Part shown: positions 1 to 9,145 of the stretch, piece after piece
Numbering within the stretch: the first letter of the stretch is position 1
Layout: every line of letters begins with the position of its first letter
Origin: Pseudomonas sp. ICMP 561
GTDB lineage: Bacteria; Pseudomonadota; Gammaproteobacteria; Pseudomonadales; Pseudomonadaceae
Assembly: GCF_002699985.1 (NCBI RefSeq)
Contig: NZ_LKBT01000067.1
Coordinates: 1 to 64,000, forward strand
Reading direction: 5' to 3'
DNA: 64,000 bases
Program-made: the position numbers and the translations under genes
Notes under the pieces: model-generated
What the model was told of the DNA's origin: nothing
What the model saw: the letters and a program-made list of their open reading frames with translations, nothing else
Database searches by the model: none

Positions 1-2
1 CT

Positions 3-842
3 GCCATAAAACGCTGGCTTAAAACGTTACCGAGGACCACCGCCATTGCTGTTGAAGCGACAAATGTTTATCACGTCGATCTGGTCGATCTGGCTTACGA
101 GTCTGGTTTCGACGTCTACATCATCGATGGTTTTCAACTCAGTAATTACCGTAAAGGTGTCGGTGGCCGTAGTAAAACAGACGCATCTGATGCCCGTCTT
201 CTTGCCCGATTTCTGAAAAACGAAGGCGAAAATCTTCGCCCCTGGACGCCGCCCCCAGCAGTCTACGGCAAGCTGCAAAGCCTTCTGCGACGCAGGGCTT
301 CACTGATTCAAGCCAAAACCAGCCTGACCCAGAGCTGGGCAAATGACACCAGCTTGAAGGCGTCATTTGCAGCCTTCCTCAAGTCAATCGAACGGCTGGA
401 CCTGCTGGTCAAGGCAAAGCTCAAAGATGCCTTGCGCGAAGCCGGGCTGCTGGAGCAAGTGGCCCGTTGCCAAGCTGTTGAAGGTATCGGCTTCCTGACC
501 GCGACAGCTCTGGTCATGGCTTACAACCGAGGCGACTTCAAGAGCGGCGACTCCTACATCGCTTTTTTGGGCATGGATCTGAGAGTGACCGATTCTGGCC
601 AAAAAAATGGCCGTAGGTTCCTAACCAAACGAGGCTGCTCGGAGATTCGCCGATTGCTGCACAACGCAGCAATGTCGGCCAGCCGATCGAGTGCCTGGAA
701 AGAGTTCTACGACCATCATCGCAGCCGCGGAAAAGCAACCACACAGGTACTTGTGATGCTCGCTCGCAAACTCGCTCGGGTGGCGTTCGCCCTGATGAAA
801 AATCAGAGCGAATATCAACCCAAAGGGTGGGTTATGGCTTGA
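3..842 (+). mobile_element. IS110-family transposase, 5' end outside window
   Basis: The reading frame is open from base 3 to the TGA at 840-842, about 279 residues, so the start lies upstream of the window. The N-terminal half carries the DEDD-type nuclease pattern of IS110/IS1111 elements: a VEAT segment at the beginning and the block K-T-D-A-S-D-A-R-L-L-A near residue 60. The C-terminal half has the helix-hairpin-helix type transposase_20 domain (EGIGFLTATAL, then AFLGM and the conserved Ser/Gly-rich stretch around GQKNGRRF). The frame looks intact to its stop, so the element may be active. No terminal inverted repeats are visible, as is usual for IS110. The far end cannot be judged. Confidence 0.9.
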
Positions 843-951
843 TCACAACCATAGAATCTCCCACAGGGATCTGAAGTGCTAGCAGGCCAACACAAAATAT
901 CCCACAGGTGCATCGCACAGTGCGGTCGCCAATATCCTACGCGGATATTAA

Positions 952-2442
952 CTACCTGCGCTTCTTCCCCCCGCCCAGCAACGACCCCAACAACCCTCGC
1001 ACCAACTGACGCCCAAACTGATTGGCCGCCTGGCGCACAGCGCTTTTCATTGCCTGCCCCGCTACACCGCCCAGAAACTCGCCAGCCATGTCACTGAAGC
1101 TTTCCTGCTCCTTGGCGCTCTTTGTTGGCACAGCCTCCGTTTCAGATGCAGCGACTTTTCGCGCAATGAGCATTTCATAGGCCGATTCACGATCAACAGG
1201 CTTGTCATAGCGCCCTGCCAGTGGCGACTGGGCAGTCATACTGCCACGCTCGATGTCGGTCAATGGCCCGATTCGCGATTGCGGCGGCGCAATCAGCACT
1301 TGCTGGACCATCGCTGGAGTGCCCTTGTCCTGCAATGTACCGACCAGCGCTTCGCCGATGCCGAGTTGGGTAAGCACCGCCAGCGTGTCGATAGCCGGAT
1401 TGGGTCTGAACCCGTCTGCCACCGCGCGCAACGATTTCTGCTCCCTGGCAGTAAACGCGCGCAAGCCGTGCTGGATGCGTAAACCCAATTGCGCCAGTAC
1501 CTGATCAGGCAAGTCACCCGGCGACTGGGTGACGAAATAAACGCCCACGCCTTTGGAGCGGATCAACCGCACCACTTGCTCAAGCCTGTCCTGCAACGCT
1601 TTGGGCGTGTCGGCAAACAGCAAATGCGCTTCATCGAAAAACAACGCCAGTATCGGTTTGTCTGCGTCACCGCGTTCCGGCAACTGCTCGAACAACTCGG
1701 CAAGAAGCCACAACAGGAAAGTCGCGTAGACCTTGGGCGCCTCATGAACGAGTCGGCTGGCGTCCAGCAAATGGATACGCCCTCGCCCATCGCTCGCAGG
1801 CTGCAGGATATCTTCCAGTTGCAGAGCTGGCTCCCCAAACAACGCCTCAGCGCCCTGCTGTTCGAGCACCGCCAGTCGGCGCTGCAAGGCCTGGCTCGAA
1901 CCGGTAGTCATCAGCGAGCTGTCTTCACCCAGCAACTGCGGATTGTCACGCAGATGATTGAGCAACGCTTTTAGATCCTTGATATCGAGCAATAACAAGC
2001 CTTCTCGGTCGGCCACTTTGAAGGCCGCGTAGAGCGCGGCTTGCTGACTGTCCGTCAGCTCCAGCAAGCTGCCCAACAATAGCGGCCCCATTTCGCTCAG
2101 CGTCGTGCGCAGTGGATGACCGGATTTGCCGTGAATATCCCACAAAGTGACCGGATAGGCTTTCGGCGTGTGATTGAGCCAAGGCATGCCAGCGATCCGC
2201 TCGGCAATCTTGCCTTGCGGCGCTCCCGAAGCGCCCAGCCCGCACAAATCACCTTTGATATCCGCGGCGAACACCGCAACACCTGCATCACTGAAGGCTT
2301 CAGCCAGACGTTGCAGCGTCACCGTCTTACCGGTCCCGGTCGCTCCCGCCACCAGACCATGACGATTCCCCAGGCGCAGTGCCTGACTCACCGGTAGCCC
2401 GTCGGGACCGGCACCTATCACAATGTTCTGAACGTCTGACAT
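952..2442 (-). CDS. HerA-like ATPase (DUF853 / YjgR family)
   Basis: A 496-residue P-loop ATPase of the HerA/FtsK-like DUF853 family. The Walker A motif GATGTGKT lies near residues 33-40, and a Walker B stretch (ALFFDEAHLLF) lies in the middle. The tail from about residue 450 is Gly- and Lys-rich (SLLGGGKKRR). Family members are cytoplasmic and their substrate is not established; HerA relatives pump DNA. I prefer the ATG at 2442 over the one 13 codons upstream because AGGTG sits 5 bases before it and the protein then begins MSDVQN, as in relatives. It is transcribed away from the flippase-like gene, and a REP element lies between them. Confidence 0.88.
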   Translation of the reverse strand: MSDVQNIVIGAGPDGLPVSQALRLGNRHGLVAGATGTGKTVTLQRLAEAFSDAGVAVFAADIKGDLCGLGASGAPQGKIAERIAGMPWLNHTPKAYPVTLWDIHGKSGHPLRTTLSEMGPLLLGSLLELTDSQQAALYAAFKVADREGLLLLDIKDLKALLNHLRDNPQLLGEDSSLMTTGSSQALQRRLAVLEQQGAEALFGEPALQLEDILQPASDGRGRIHLLDASRLVHEAPKVYATFLLWLLAELFEQLPERGDADKPILALFFDEAHLLFADTPKALQDRLEQVVRLIRSKGVGVYFVTQSPGDLPDQVLAQLGLRIQHGLRAFTAREQKSLRAVADGFRPNPAIDTLAVLTQLGIGEALVGTLQDKGTPAMVQQVLIAPPQSRIGPLTDIERGSMTAQSPLAGRYDKPVDRESAYEMLIARKVAASETEAVPTKSAKEQESFSDMAGEFLGGVAGQAMKSAVRQAANQFGRQLVRGLLGSLLGGGKKRR

Positions 2443-2540
2443 TTCATCACCTGTCTTGATCGTTTTATCAGTGTGGTCCACGCGTGGGGAAACAGTGCGA
2501 AACTTAACGCTATAGCCGGGAAGGAAGGATGCAACCCCTG

Positions 2541-2626
2541 GTAGGAGCGAACTTGTTCGCGAGGGTTTGGCTGGCGATGCTCATCTATCGTTTGGTCCGG
2601 CGCTTCGCGAACAAGTTCGCTCCTAC
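2541..2626. repeat. REP/BOX-type palindrome, family A
   Basis: An outward GTAGGAGCGAACTTGTTCGCGA arm and its inverted copy are separated by about 40 bases. Each arm can also fold on itself around CGAA-CTTG-TTCG. The same family recurs at 46454-46530 and 46560-46636. It lies in the 5' region of the membrane protein starting at 2823. Confidence 0.9.
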
Positions 2627-2822
2627 CGGGTATGCGCAGTTCGCAGGAGCGGCTTTAACCGCGAGCGCGTCAGCAACACACTATCGACACCACCTGACGA
2701 ACATCTGCCGTAATCAGTGGTCAACGTTAAACTTTTCCGTGATCATCCAGCGCAAGGCCAAACACCCCCATGACTGCATTTATTTCGCTGGCCCACCTGT
2801 TGCAACCTTCAGAGCATCAAGA

Positions 2823-3818
2823 ATGAAGCGAATTGCATGGTTGGCTATTGGCTTGCTGGCAGCCGTGCTGATCCCTTTGCTGTTGGGCGGCGGCGATATC
2901 TTTCAGCGTCTGCGCAGCTTTCCCTTCCCGCTATTGATGGTGATGTTCGGCATGATCATCCTCTGCTGGGGCCTGAATACCCTACGCATGCGGATCCTGT
3001 TGGGGGATAGCGCACAAAAGCTGACAATCAATAAAAGTCTGGGCCTGATTATGGCCAGCGAGTTTGCCTATTGCGCAACGCCCGGTGGCAGCGGTGGGCC
3101 ACTGACGTTGATGGCAGTGCTCGCCCGAAATGGCGTCAGACCAGCAAAAGCCAGCGCAGTATTCGCCACAGACCAACTTAGCGACCTGGTGTTTTTCCTC
3201 GTGGCGTTGGTAGGAATTATGTTCTATGCGCTATTCCACACGCTCAGTGAGCGTATGGAATGGCTGTTGGGCTTCAGCGCAGTGCTCGTCGTGGGCAGCC
3301 TGTGCCTGTTTCTGGGATTCGCCCGCTTCCATCGTCAGGTCATCAAGTTCAACGGCCGGTTGCTGAAGCGCTTCAAAACCAAAAGCACAACCCGGTTTCG
3401 TTGGGCACGCAAGGTTTTGCATTTCCGCGATGCGCTGGCTGAAACCTGGAAAATGCCACGTCAGAAACTGATCGCAGTGTTTGTGCTGACCTGCCTGCAT
3501 TGGGGGCTGCGCTACAGCATTTTGTACCTCGCGCTGCTGGGCCTGGGCGTCAATGTGCAGTGGGCCTGGACGTTTCTGATTCAGATGCTGTCGCTGACAG
3601 CCGGACAGTTCAGCCTGCTGCCGGGAGGCGCAGGTACTGCCGAGCTTACATCTGCTGCACTGTTGGCACCTATGGTCGGGAAATCCACCGCAGCGGCCGC
3701 GATTCTGATCTGGCGCACAGTGACCTACTACTTCTATCTGGTCGTGGGCGGGCCAATTTTCCTGCTGATGGTCGGTCGACCACTGCTGAACAAACTGATG
3801 CGCTTCAACCAGATCTGA
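2823..3818 (+). CDS. Flippase-like membrane protein (UPF0104 / LPG synthase TM family)
   Basis: A 331-residue polytopic inner-membrane protein with about eight hydrophobic segments. It carries the family's glycine-rich blocks CATPGGSGGP (around residue 85) and LLPGGAGTAEL (around residue 265). The family includes the membrane half of MprF and AglD-like proteins, which are thought to flip or synthesise lipids at the inner membrane. There is no MprF-type synthase domain, so a lipid-transport role is inferred only. The open frame continues upstream through the REP element to 2529, but that part is not protein-like and the ATG at 2823 begins a normal signal-anchor. No strong ribosome-binding site is seen. 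Confidence 0.8.
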   Translation: MKRIAWLAIGLLAAVLIPLLLGGGDIFQRLRSFPFPLLMVMFGMIILCWGLNTLRMRILLGDSAQKLTINKSLGLIMASEFAYCATPGGSGGPLTLMAVLARNGVRPAKASAVFATDQLSDLVFFLVALVGIMFYALFHTLSERMEWLLGFSAVLVVGSLCLFLGFARFHRQVIKFNGRLLKRFKTKSTTRFRWARKVLHFRDALAETWKMPRQKLIAVFVLTCLHWGLRYSILYLALLGLGVNVQWAWTFLIQMLSLTAGQFSLLPGGAGTAELTSAALLAPMVGKSTAAAAILIWRTVTYYFYLVVGGPIFLLMVGRPLLNKLMRFNQI

Positions 3819-3819
3819 A

Positions 3820-4005
3820 TCAAGTGTCGGATTTGTCACCTGGTTGCAGGTCTTTATCCGTCTGAGTGGCGCGCCAAAGCTCGGCAGCGCCGTCGAAATC
3901 GGCACCGTCTTCTGGCGTCAACGCATCCGGATCATAGCGACTGAGGCACCCCTCACCCAGAGTGGGGGGCGCTGTTGAAGTGGCCTTGTCGAGGGGATCG
4001 GTCAT
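3820..4005 (-). CDS. Small acidic hypothetical protein, 61 aa
   Basis: A 61-residue acidic protein, MTDPLDKATSTAPPTLGEG at its start, rich in Asp, Glu and Pro, with no membrane segment and no recognised domain. The start at 4005 is supported by GAGGTG eight bases upstream; an upstream extension runs into the REP element and is unlikely. It converges on the flippase-like gene, with one base between the stop codons. Confidence 0.6.
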   Translation of the reverse strand: MTDPLDKATSTAPPTLGEGCLSRYDPDALTPEDGADFDGAAELWRATQTDKDLQPGDKSDT

Positions 4006-4053
4006 GGAGAGCACCTCATCGAAGCACCATCGTAGTGTCGGAAATACATCTTC

Positions 4054-4127
4054 TGTAGGAGCTGCCGAAGGCTGCGAAAGCGACCTGCCTGGCACTCCGC
4101 CATTCGCAGCCTTCGGCAGCTCCTACA
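4054..4127. repeat. REP-type palindrome, family B
   Basis: TGTAGGAGCTGCCGAAGGC-type arms are arranged head to head between the small protein gene and the end of purU. Copies of this family also occur at 49417-49488, as a single arm at 14371-14394, and in degenerate form at 18679-18699. Confidence 0.9.
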
Positions 4128-4148
4128 GATTCAGTGCTTGTCTGGAGC

Positions 4149-5000
4149 TTAGTCGAACACTACCGTCTTGTTGTCGTGCACCAGCACGCGATCTTCCAGG
4201 TGGTAGCGCAAACCACGGGCCAGAACCATCTTCTCCACGTCGCGACCGAAACGCACCATGTTTTCAATGCTGTCGCTGTGGCTGACACGTACCACGTCCT
4301 GCTCGATGATCGGGCCTGCATCCAGCTCTTCAGTGACATAGTGACACGTTGCGCCGATCAACTTGACGCCTCGCAGAGAGGCTTGGTGATAAGGCTTGGC
4401 ACCGACGAATGAAGGCAGGAAGCTGTGGTGAATATTTATGACCTGATGGGCATATTCACGGCACAGCTGCGGCGGCAGGATCTGCATGTAACGCGCCAGC
4501 ACCACCACGTCCGCCTGATGATGAGCAACCAGACGTGAAACTTCGGCAAATGCCGGCTCCTTGTCCGTCGGGTTCACCGGCACGTAGTAATAAGGAATGC
4601 CATGCCATTCGACCATGCTGCGCAAATCCTGGTGGTTGGAAATCACGCAGGCAATTTCACAGTCCAGTTCATCGCTGTGCCAGCGGTGCAGCAAGTCCGC
4701 CAGACAATGGGACTCGCGACTTGCCATCAATACAACGCGCTTCTTCTGTGCCGAGTCAGTGATGCGCCAGTCCATCGCAAACTCTTCAGCGATAGGGGTG
4801 AACGCCTCGCGGAACGCGTCGAGATCAAAGGGCAGCGTATCGGCACGAATTTCATGACGCATGAAGAACCAGCCACTCTGGTTGTCAGAGTGATGGCTGG
4901 CTTCGGTAATCCAGCCGTTATAGGACGCCAGAAAGTTACTGACTTTGGCAACGATGCCGACACGGTCCGGGCATGAAATCACCAGACGAAAAGTGCGCAT
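4149..5000 (-). CDS. purU: Formyltetrahydrofolate deformylase
   Basis: A 283-residue enzyme that hydrolyses 10-formyl-THF to THF and formate, balancing one-carbon pools and supplying formate to PurT. The N-terminal ACT domain (CPDRVGIVAKVSNFLA, residues ~9-24) is followed by the formyltransferase-type catalytic domain with NIHHSFLPSF (around residue 190) and the LIGATCHYV...DAGPI block carrying the catalytic Asp. Length matches the family (about 280). In PAO1 it is also next to mvaT. It is transcribed divergently from mvaT across a 359-base spacer. Confidence 0.95.
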   Translation of the reverse strand: MRTFRLVISCPDRVGIVAKVSNFLASYNGWITEASHHSDNQSGWFFMRHEIRADTLPFDLDAFREAFTPIAEEFAMDWRITDSAQKKRVVLMASRESHCLADLLHRWHSDELDCEIACVISNHQDLRSMVEWHGIPYYYVPVNPTDKEPAFAEVSRLVAHHQADVVVLARYMQILPPQLCREYAHQVINIHHSFLPSFVGAKPYHQASLRGVKLIGATCHYVTEELDAGPIIEQDVVRVSHSDSIENMVRFGRDVEKMVLARGLRYHLEDRVLVHDNKTVVFD

Positions 5001-5359
5001 TGGGGGAAACTCCAGAACTTCGCAAAGGCGGCTATTCTAGCGACTGCGCAGGAAAACTGCAGTAGTCCTGTAAAACTGATTGGTGACTGCCGCCGGTACC
5101 CTGGCATGCCGAAATCGCCACCTTGCCACACCGGTAGCTGATTCCTGAACGAACGCTTAAGAAGCCGCGATTTAAACGCCTTAATAGCGACTATCTTTAC
5201 CACATGCGCTACGCCATTTAGTTTATGAAGCGTCTGTAGGACGCGGTATATTTCTAAATAATTCAAATAAAACTTTTCTTTAATGTTTACTTGATCAAGG
5301 CGCATGACTATTATTGCTTCACTGTATCCCTGCCCACCTCTCAACATAAGGTAAGCCTC
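5001..5359. other. Divergent purU/mvaT intergenic region
   Basis: This 359-base spacer must hold both promoters. The half next to mvaT (about 5195-5290) is strikingly AT-rich with A and T tracts, the kind of DNA MvaT itself binds, so autoregulation is plausible but not shown. No clear hairpin or RNA gene is visible. Confidence 0.4.
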
Positions 5360-5740
5360 ATGTCTCTGATCAACGAGTACCGCGCTACAGAAGAAGCCAT
5401 CAAAGAACTGCAAGCGCGTTTGAAGAACCTGTCCCAAGACGACAAACTGCAAACCGAGCTGGAATTTGAAGGCAAACTGCGTACGCTGATGGGTGAATAT
5501 CAGAAGTCGCTGCGTGACATCATTGCTCTGCTCGATCCAGAAGCCAAAGTTGGCAAATCTGCACGCGGCGGCGCAGTTAAAGCGACCGGCACCAAGCGTG
5601 CGCGCAAGGTCAAGCAATACAAAAACCCGCATAACGGCGAAGTCATCGAAACCAAAGGTGGCAACCACAAAACGCTGAAAGAGTGGAAAGCCAAGTGGGG
5701 CGGTGATGAAGTTGAAGGCTGGGCAACCCTGCTGGGCTAA
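5360..5740 (+). CDS. mvaT: H-NS-like transcriptional regulator MvaT
   Basis: A 126-residue xenogeneic silencer of the MvaT/MvaU family. The N-terminal half (residues 1-60) is an oligomerising coiled coil, MSLINEYRATEEAIKELQ. The C-terminal half has the Lys/Gly-rich AT-hook-like DNA-binding domain with the conserved GGNHKTLKEWKAKWG. Length matches the family (about 124). The start is chosen for the AAGG upstream and the invariant MSLINEY; the frame extends 23 codons further up without protein-like sequence. In Pseudomonas, MvaT silences AT-rich horizontally acquired genes, which makes the AT-rich parts of the Tc island possible targets. Confidence 0.96.
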   Translation: MSLINEYRATEEAIKELQARLKNLSQDDKLQTELEFEGKLRTLMGEYQKSLRDIIALLDPEAKVGKSARGGAVKATGTKRARKVKQYKNPHNGEVIETKGGNHKTLKEWKAKWGGDEVEGWATLLG

Positions 5741-5774
5741 ACCCGGAGCAGGTCCCGCTTCATTCGTTACACTA

Positions 5775-5802
5775 AAAAACGCCAGCCTAGCTGGCGTTTT
5801 TT
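5775..5802. terminator. Bidirectional intrinsic terminator between mvaT and sbcB
   Basis: AAAAAACGCCAG-cctag-CTGGCGTTTTTT forms a GC stem with an A tract on one side and a T tract on the other. It can therefore stop both converging genes. Confidence 0.93.
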
Positions 5803-5831
5803 ATTGCCTGAAAAACGCCGTACTCGTTACA

Positions 5832-7262
5832 TCAAAGACCCAGCCTTTGGCGCAGCGCCTCCACGTAGTCCTGCCATTCACGTAATATCTCAAGCTGGGC
5901 AGGGGTAGCACTAAGGGATAGTTCCACAAGTGCCTGAGTAAAACTTTGCAAGGTATTAGGGGCCCCGGATTCAGGCACCGTCAGACGTGTCCTACAAAAA
6001 ACAAACCAGCGCTGTAGCTCTTCTGCATTCAAGGTTTCAGCAAAATTTCGCGCCCGATAGCGAAATAATAACTCTGGCAAACGCGCATCATCGAAAGGCC
6101 ATGCCTGGCTGCCTAACGCTTCAGGCTCTGCATTGCGCACTTGCTCACAAAGCCTGCGATCACGGTCACCAATAAATCCGTCATAAAGTTGTTGCTCGGG
6201 ATCTTCACTGGCAACAAAGTCATCAGCGGCATAAATGGTGTTCAGCTTTTCCTGCCAGAGCGCCTGCGCCTCATTGAGATGACGTACTCGCTCGCTAAAC
6301 ACTGTCATGTCGAGATTCAAGCGTTGCTGATCTTCAGCTCGCAGCACCTTCAGCGGCGCGATCACCGGGCAACGATTTATATAAACGAGTTTAAGGGGGA
6401 CCGGCAGTTCGCCCTCGGCCAAATCCTCGCGACGGGTATATAACCGTTGTCGCAATATGTGTGCATCCTGCTCCAGTAACGGCAAATGATCCTGATGTAA
6501 ATCGCACACAATCAGTGCGTTTCGATTTTGCGGATGCCAGGCCAGAGGAAGTACAACCCCCAGATAATGACGTGCCGCCGAAAAGCGCCCGGAGATATGA
6601 ACCAGCGGCTCCATCAGCCGTATCTGTTGCTGGACGTTCTGCTTGCTGCGCAACTCGAAAAGATAATCGTAAAGACGGGGCTGTTTTTCACGAACCAGAC
6701 GCGCGAGAGCAATAGTCGCCCGCACATCAGACAAAGCGTCATGAGCCTGTCCGTGATCAATACCGTTGGCAGCCGTCAGCCGCTCAAGCTTAAGCGTTAC
6801 CCGACCATCATCTTCCGGCCAGACAATGCCTTCCGGTCGCAGTGCGTAGGCGGCGCGCACTACATCAATCAAGTCCCAGCGACTGTTTCCGCCCTGCCAC
6901 TCACGGGCATAAGGATCAAAGAAATTCCGGTAAAGGCTGTAGCGCGTCATTTCATCATCGAAGCGCAAAGTGTTGTAGCCCGCCCCGCACGTGCCCGGCG
7001 CAGCAAGCTGGGCATGAACACGGGTCATGAAATCAGCTTCGCACAACCCCTTCTCGGCCAGCGTGGACGGCGTGATACCCGTAATCATGCATGCGGCAGG
7101 ATGCGGAAGAATATCGTCGCTGGGCTGGCAGTGAATATTAACCGGCGCCTCAATTTCATTGAGTTCGGCATCCGTACGGATACCCGCCATCTGCAACGGG
7201 CGATCATTGCGCGGATTGATACCGGTGGTTTCGTAGTCGTACCAGAAGATGGTGGAAGTCAC
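5832..7262 (-). CDS. sbcB: Exodeoxyribonuclease I
   Basis: A 476-residue 3'-5' single-strand exonuclease involved in recombination and mismatch repair. The DEDDh residues are visible: D9 and E11 in WYDYETTG, an Asp in NTLRFDDE near residue 103, and His/Asp in HDALSDVRAT near residues 178-183. The SH3-like and helical ExoI C-terminal parts follow, and the length matches E. coli ExoI (475). It ends against the mvaT terminator. Confidence 0.96.
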   Translation of the reverse strand: MTSTIFWYDYETTGINPRNDRPLQMAGIRTDAELNEIEAPVNIHCQPSDDILPHPAACMITGITPSTLAEKGLCEADFMTRVHAQLAAPGTCGAGYNTLRFDDEMTRYSLYRNFFDPYAREWQGGNSRWDLIDVVRAAYALRPEGIVWPEDDGRVTLKLERLTAANGIDHGQAHDALSDVRATIALARLVREKQPRLYDYLFELRSKQNVQQQIRLMEPLVHISGRFSAARHYLGVVLPLAWHPQNRNALIVCDLHQDHLPLLEQDAHILRQRLYTRREDLAEGELPVPLKLVYINRCPVIAPLKVLRAEDQQRLNLDMTVFSERVRHLNEAQALWQEKLNTIYAADDFVASEDPEQQLYDGFIGDRDRRLCEQVRNAEPEALGSQAWPFDDARLPELLFRYRARNFAETLNAEELQRWFVFCRTRLTVPESGAPNTLQSFTQALVELSLSATPAQLEILREWQDYVEALRQRLGL

Positions 7263-7442
7263 GGGCTGATCCTGAACAAAAGACCGGCAAAGTGTAGGGC
7301 TTGAGGGTGGTAAAAGGCGAATAAGCCGAAGTTTGCATTAAAAGAAACCTTTTCTTACAACACATGTAGAAACAGTCCGGTTGCTTACCAACCCAACAGT
7401 CCCTAGCATCAGGTTTTGTTTTCAGGCGTACCTCTTCCGACA

Positions 7443-8168
7443 ATGCCCTCCCCGCACGCTTTGCCAAGGACTGCACCGCCAATCGCGCCGCTGGACACCC
7501 GCAGCCGAATGGAAACCCCGGAAGGTATCGACCTGCTGCTGCGTCCGGCAGGACTGCTCCCTCGCGCTCTGGCCTTCGCCATCGATTTCACCATTCGTGC
7601 CGTAGCCATCGGCATGCTCTTGCTGGTCTTCAGCCTGTTCGAATCCTTTGGCGCAGGCCTCAGTGCTATCTCCATGTTTCTGGTTACCTGGTGGTACATG
7701 GTGCTGTTCGAAGTCCTGAACCAAGGGCGCACACCCGGCAAGCAGATCATGCGTCTGCGAGTGATCCACGATGACGGGACCCCGATCGGCTGGACCGCCT
7801 CGCTCATCCGCAACCTGTTGCGTTTCGTCGATATGCTGCCGTTCGGCTACAGCCTTGGCGCCATCAGTTGCCTGCAACACCCCCAATTCAAACGCCTCGG
7901 CGATCTGGCCGCCGGTACTCTGGTGGTCTATCAAGACAAACCACCGAGTCGTCCGGTTCTGCCACACGCCACACCGATCATCGCGCCGTTCGTGCTGAGC
8001 CTTGAAGAACAGCGAGCCATTCTGAGCTTCGCGGAACGACAAGCCGAACTGACCTCGGAACGCACCCAGGAGCTGGCTTCGATTCTCGCCGCGCCGCTGA
8101 ACGTAAGCCCGGCACTGGCAGTGCCGCGACTGAACAGCATAGCCACCGGCTTGCTGGGGCCAACATGA
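7443..8168 (+). CDS. RDD family membrane protein
   Basis: About 241 residues from the ATG at 7443. The RDD domain starts at the R-x-x-A-F-AIDF motif around residue 41 and has two membrane spans, then GRTPGKQIMRLRV and the end of the domain around residue 150. A soluble helical C-terminus of about 75 residues follows. RDD proteins are thought to be transporters or membrane accessories; the function here is unknown. A TTG at 7416 and an ATG at 7509 are alternative starts, and none has a strong ribosome-binding site. It is the first gene of a six-gene operon. Its TGA overlaps the next ATG (ATGA). Confidence 0.85.
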   Translation: MPSPHALPRTAPPIAPLDTRSRMETPEGIDLLLRPAGLLPRALAFAIDFTIRAVAIGMLLLVFSLFESFGAGLSAISMFLVTWWYMVLFEVLNQGRTPGKQIMRLRVIHDDGTPIGWTASLIRNLLRFVDMLPFGYSLGAISCLQHPQFKRLGDLAAGTLVVYQDKPPSRPVLPHATPIIAPFVLSLEEQRAILSFAERQAELTSERTQELASILAAPLNVSPALAVPRLNSIATGLLGPT

Positions 8169-9145
8169 AACAAGGTCTGTTCGAACTTCGTCATCAGGCT
8201 GAATGGCGGCGCTTCGCAGAGCGTCTGGACGGTCTCGAAAAACGCAAAGCACCAGGCTCATCGAACGAGACCTTCAGTCGCGAATACCGGCGTATCTGTA
8301 ACCAGTTGGCCGTTGCTCAGGAAAGGGGCTACAGCAGCCATCTGGTTGATCCACTGCAACAACTGGCGATGCGTGGTCACCAGCAACTGTATCGGCATCG
8401 TCATCCCTTCGGTGCGCAACTGCTGGGCTTCGTCCTGGCAGGATTCCCGCAACTGGTGCGCGCCGAATGGCGTCTGATCGCCATCGCCAGCCTGCTGTTC
8501 TTCGGCAGCCTTATCGTTATGGGCTTGCTGGTGTATGGCTTCCCGGATCTGATCTACAGCGTTATGGACCCTGGACAGGTAGGGCAGATGGAGACCATGT
8601 ACGACCCGCAGTCGAGTCGCATCGGTCAAGCAGTGGAGCGCGCCGCCGATGATGACTGGATGATGTTTGGCTACTACATCATGAACAACATCGGGATTGC
8701 CTTTCAGACGTACGCCAGCGGTCTGCTATTCGGGCTTGGCAGCCTGTTCTTCCTGTTTTTCAACGGGCTGACGATCGGAGCTGTAGCCGGGCACTTGACC
8801 GGTATCGGCTACGGTCAGACATTCTGGTCATTCGTTGTTGGTCATGGTGCATTCGAACTCACGGCTATCGCCCTGGCAGGTGCTGCAGGGCTCAAACTTG
8901 GCTGGGCATTACTGGCACCCGGAGCATTGCGCCGCGGCGAGGCATTGCGGATTGCAGCGAAAACCAGCGTACAACTGATCTACGGCGTCATCCTCTTCCT
9001 TTTGATCGCAGCGTTTATAGAGGCCTATTGGTCTTCAATGACCTGGCCGCAACCGGCAATCAAGTACACAGTCGGCGCTGTCCTCTGGCTATTAGTCATC
9101 GCTTATCTGGTTTTTGCAGGCAGGACACACCATGCGCCTGACTGA
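8165..9145 (+). CDS. SpoIIM-like (stage II sporulation protein M family) membrane protein
   Basis: A 326-residue inner-membrane protein. A cytoplasmic helical N-terminus of about 100 residues precedes five or six membrane spans, with the DUF95/SpoIIM signature NNIGIAFQTYASGLLFGLGS near residues 178-197 and an FVVGHGAFELTAIALAGAAG segment. In non-sporulating bacteria these proteins go with MoxR/DUF58 operons; the role is unknown. The start overlaps the RDD stop by ATGA, and the 3' end overlaps the next gene by 14 bases. Confidence 0.9.
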   Translation: MKQGLFELRHQAEWRRFAERLDGLEKRKAPGSSNETFSREYRRICNQLAVAQERGYSSHLVDPLQQLAMRGHQQLYRHRHPFGAQLLGFVLAGFPQLVRAEWRLIAIASLLFFGSLIVMGLLVYGFPDLIYSVMDPGQVGQMETMYDPQSSRIGQAVERAADDDWMMFGYYIMNNIGIAFQTYASGLLFGLGSLFFLFFNGLTIGAVAGHLTGIGYGQTFWSFVVGHGAFELTAIALAGAAGLKLGWALLAPGALRRGEALRIAAKTSVQLIYGVILFLLIAAFIEAYWSSMTWPQPAIKYTVGAVLWLLVIAYLVFAGRTHHAPD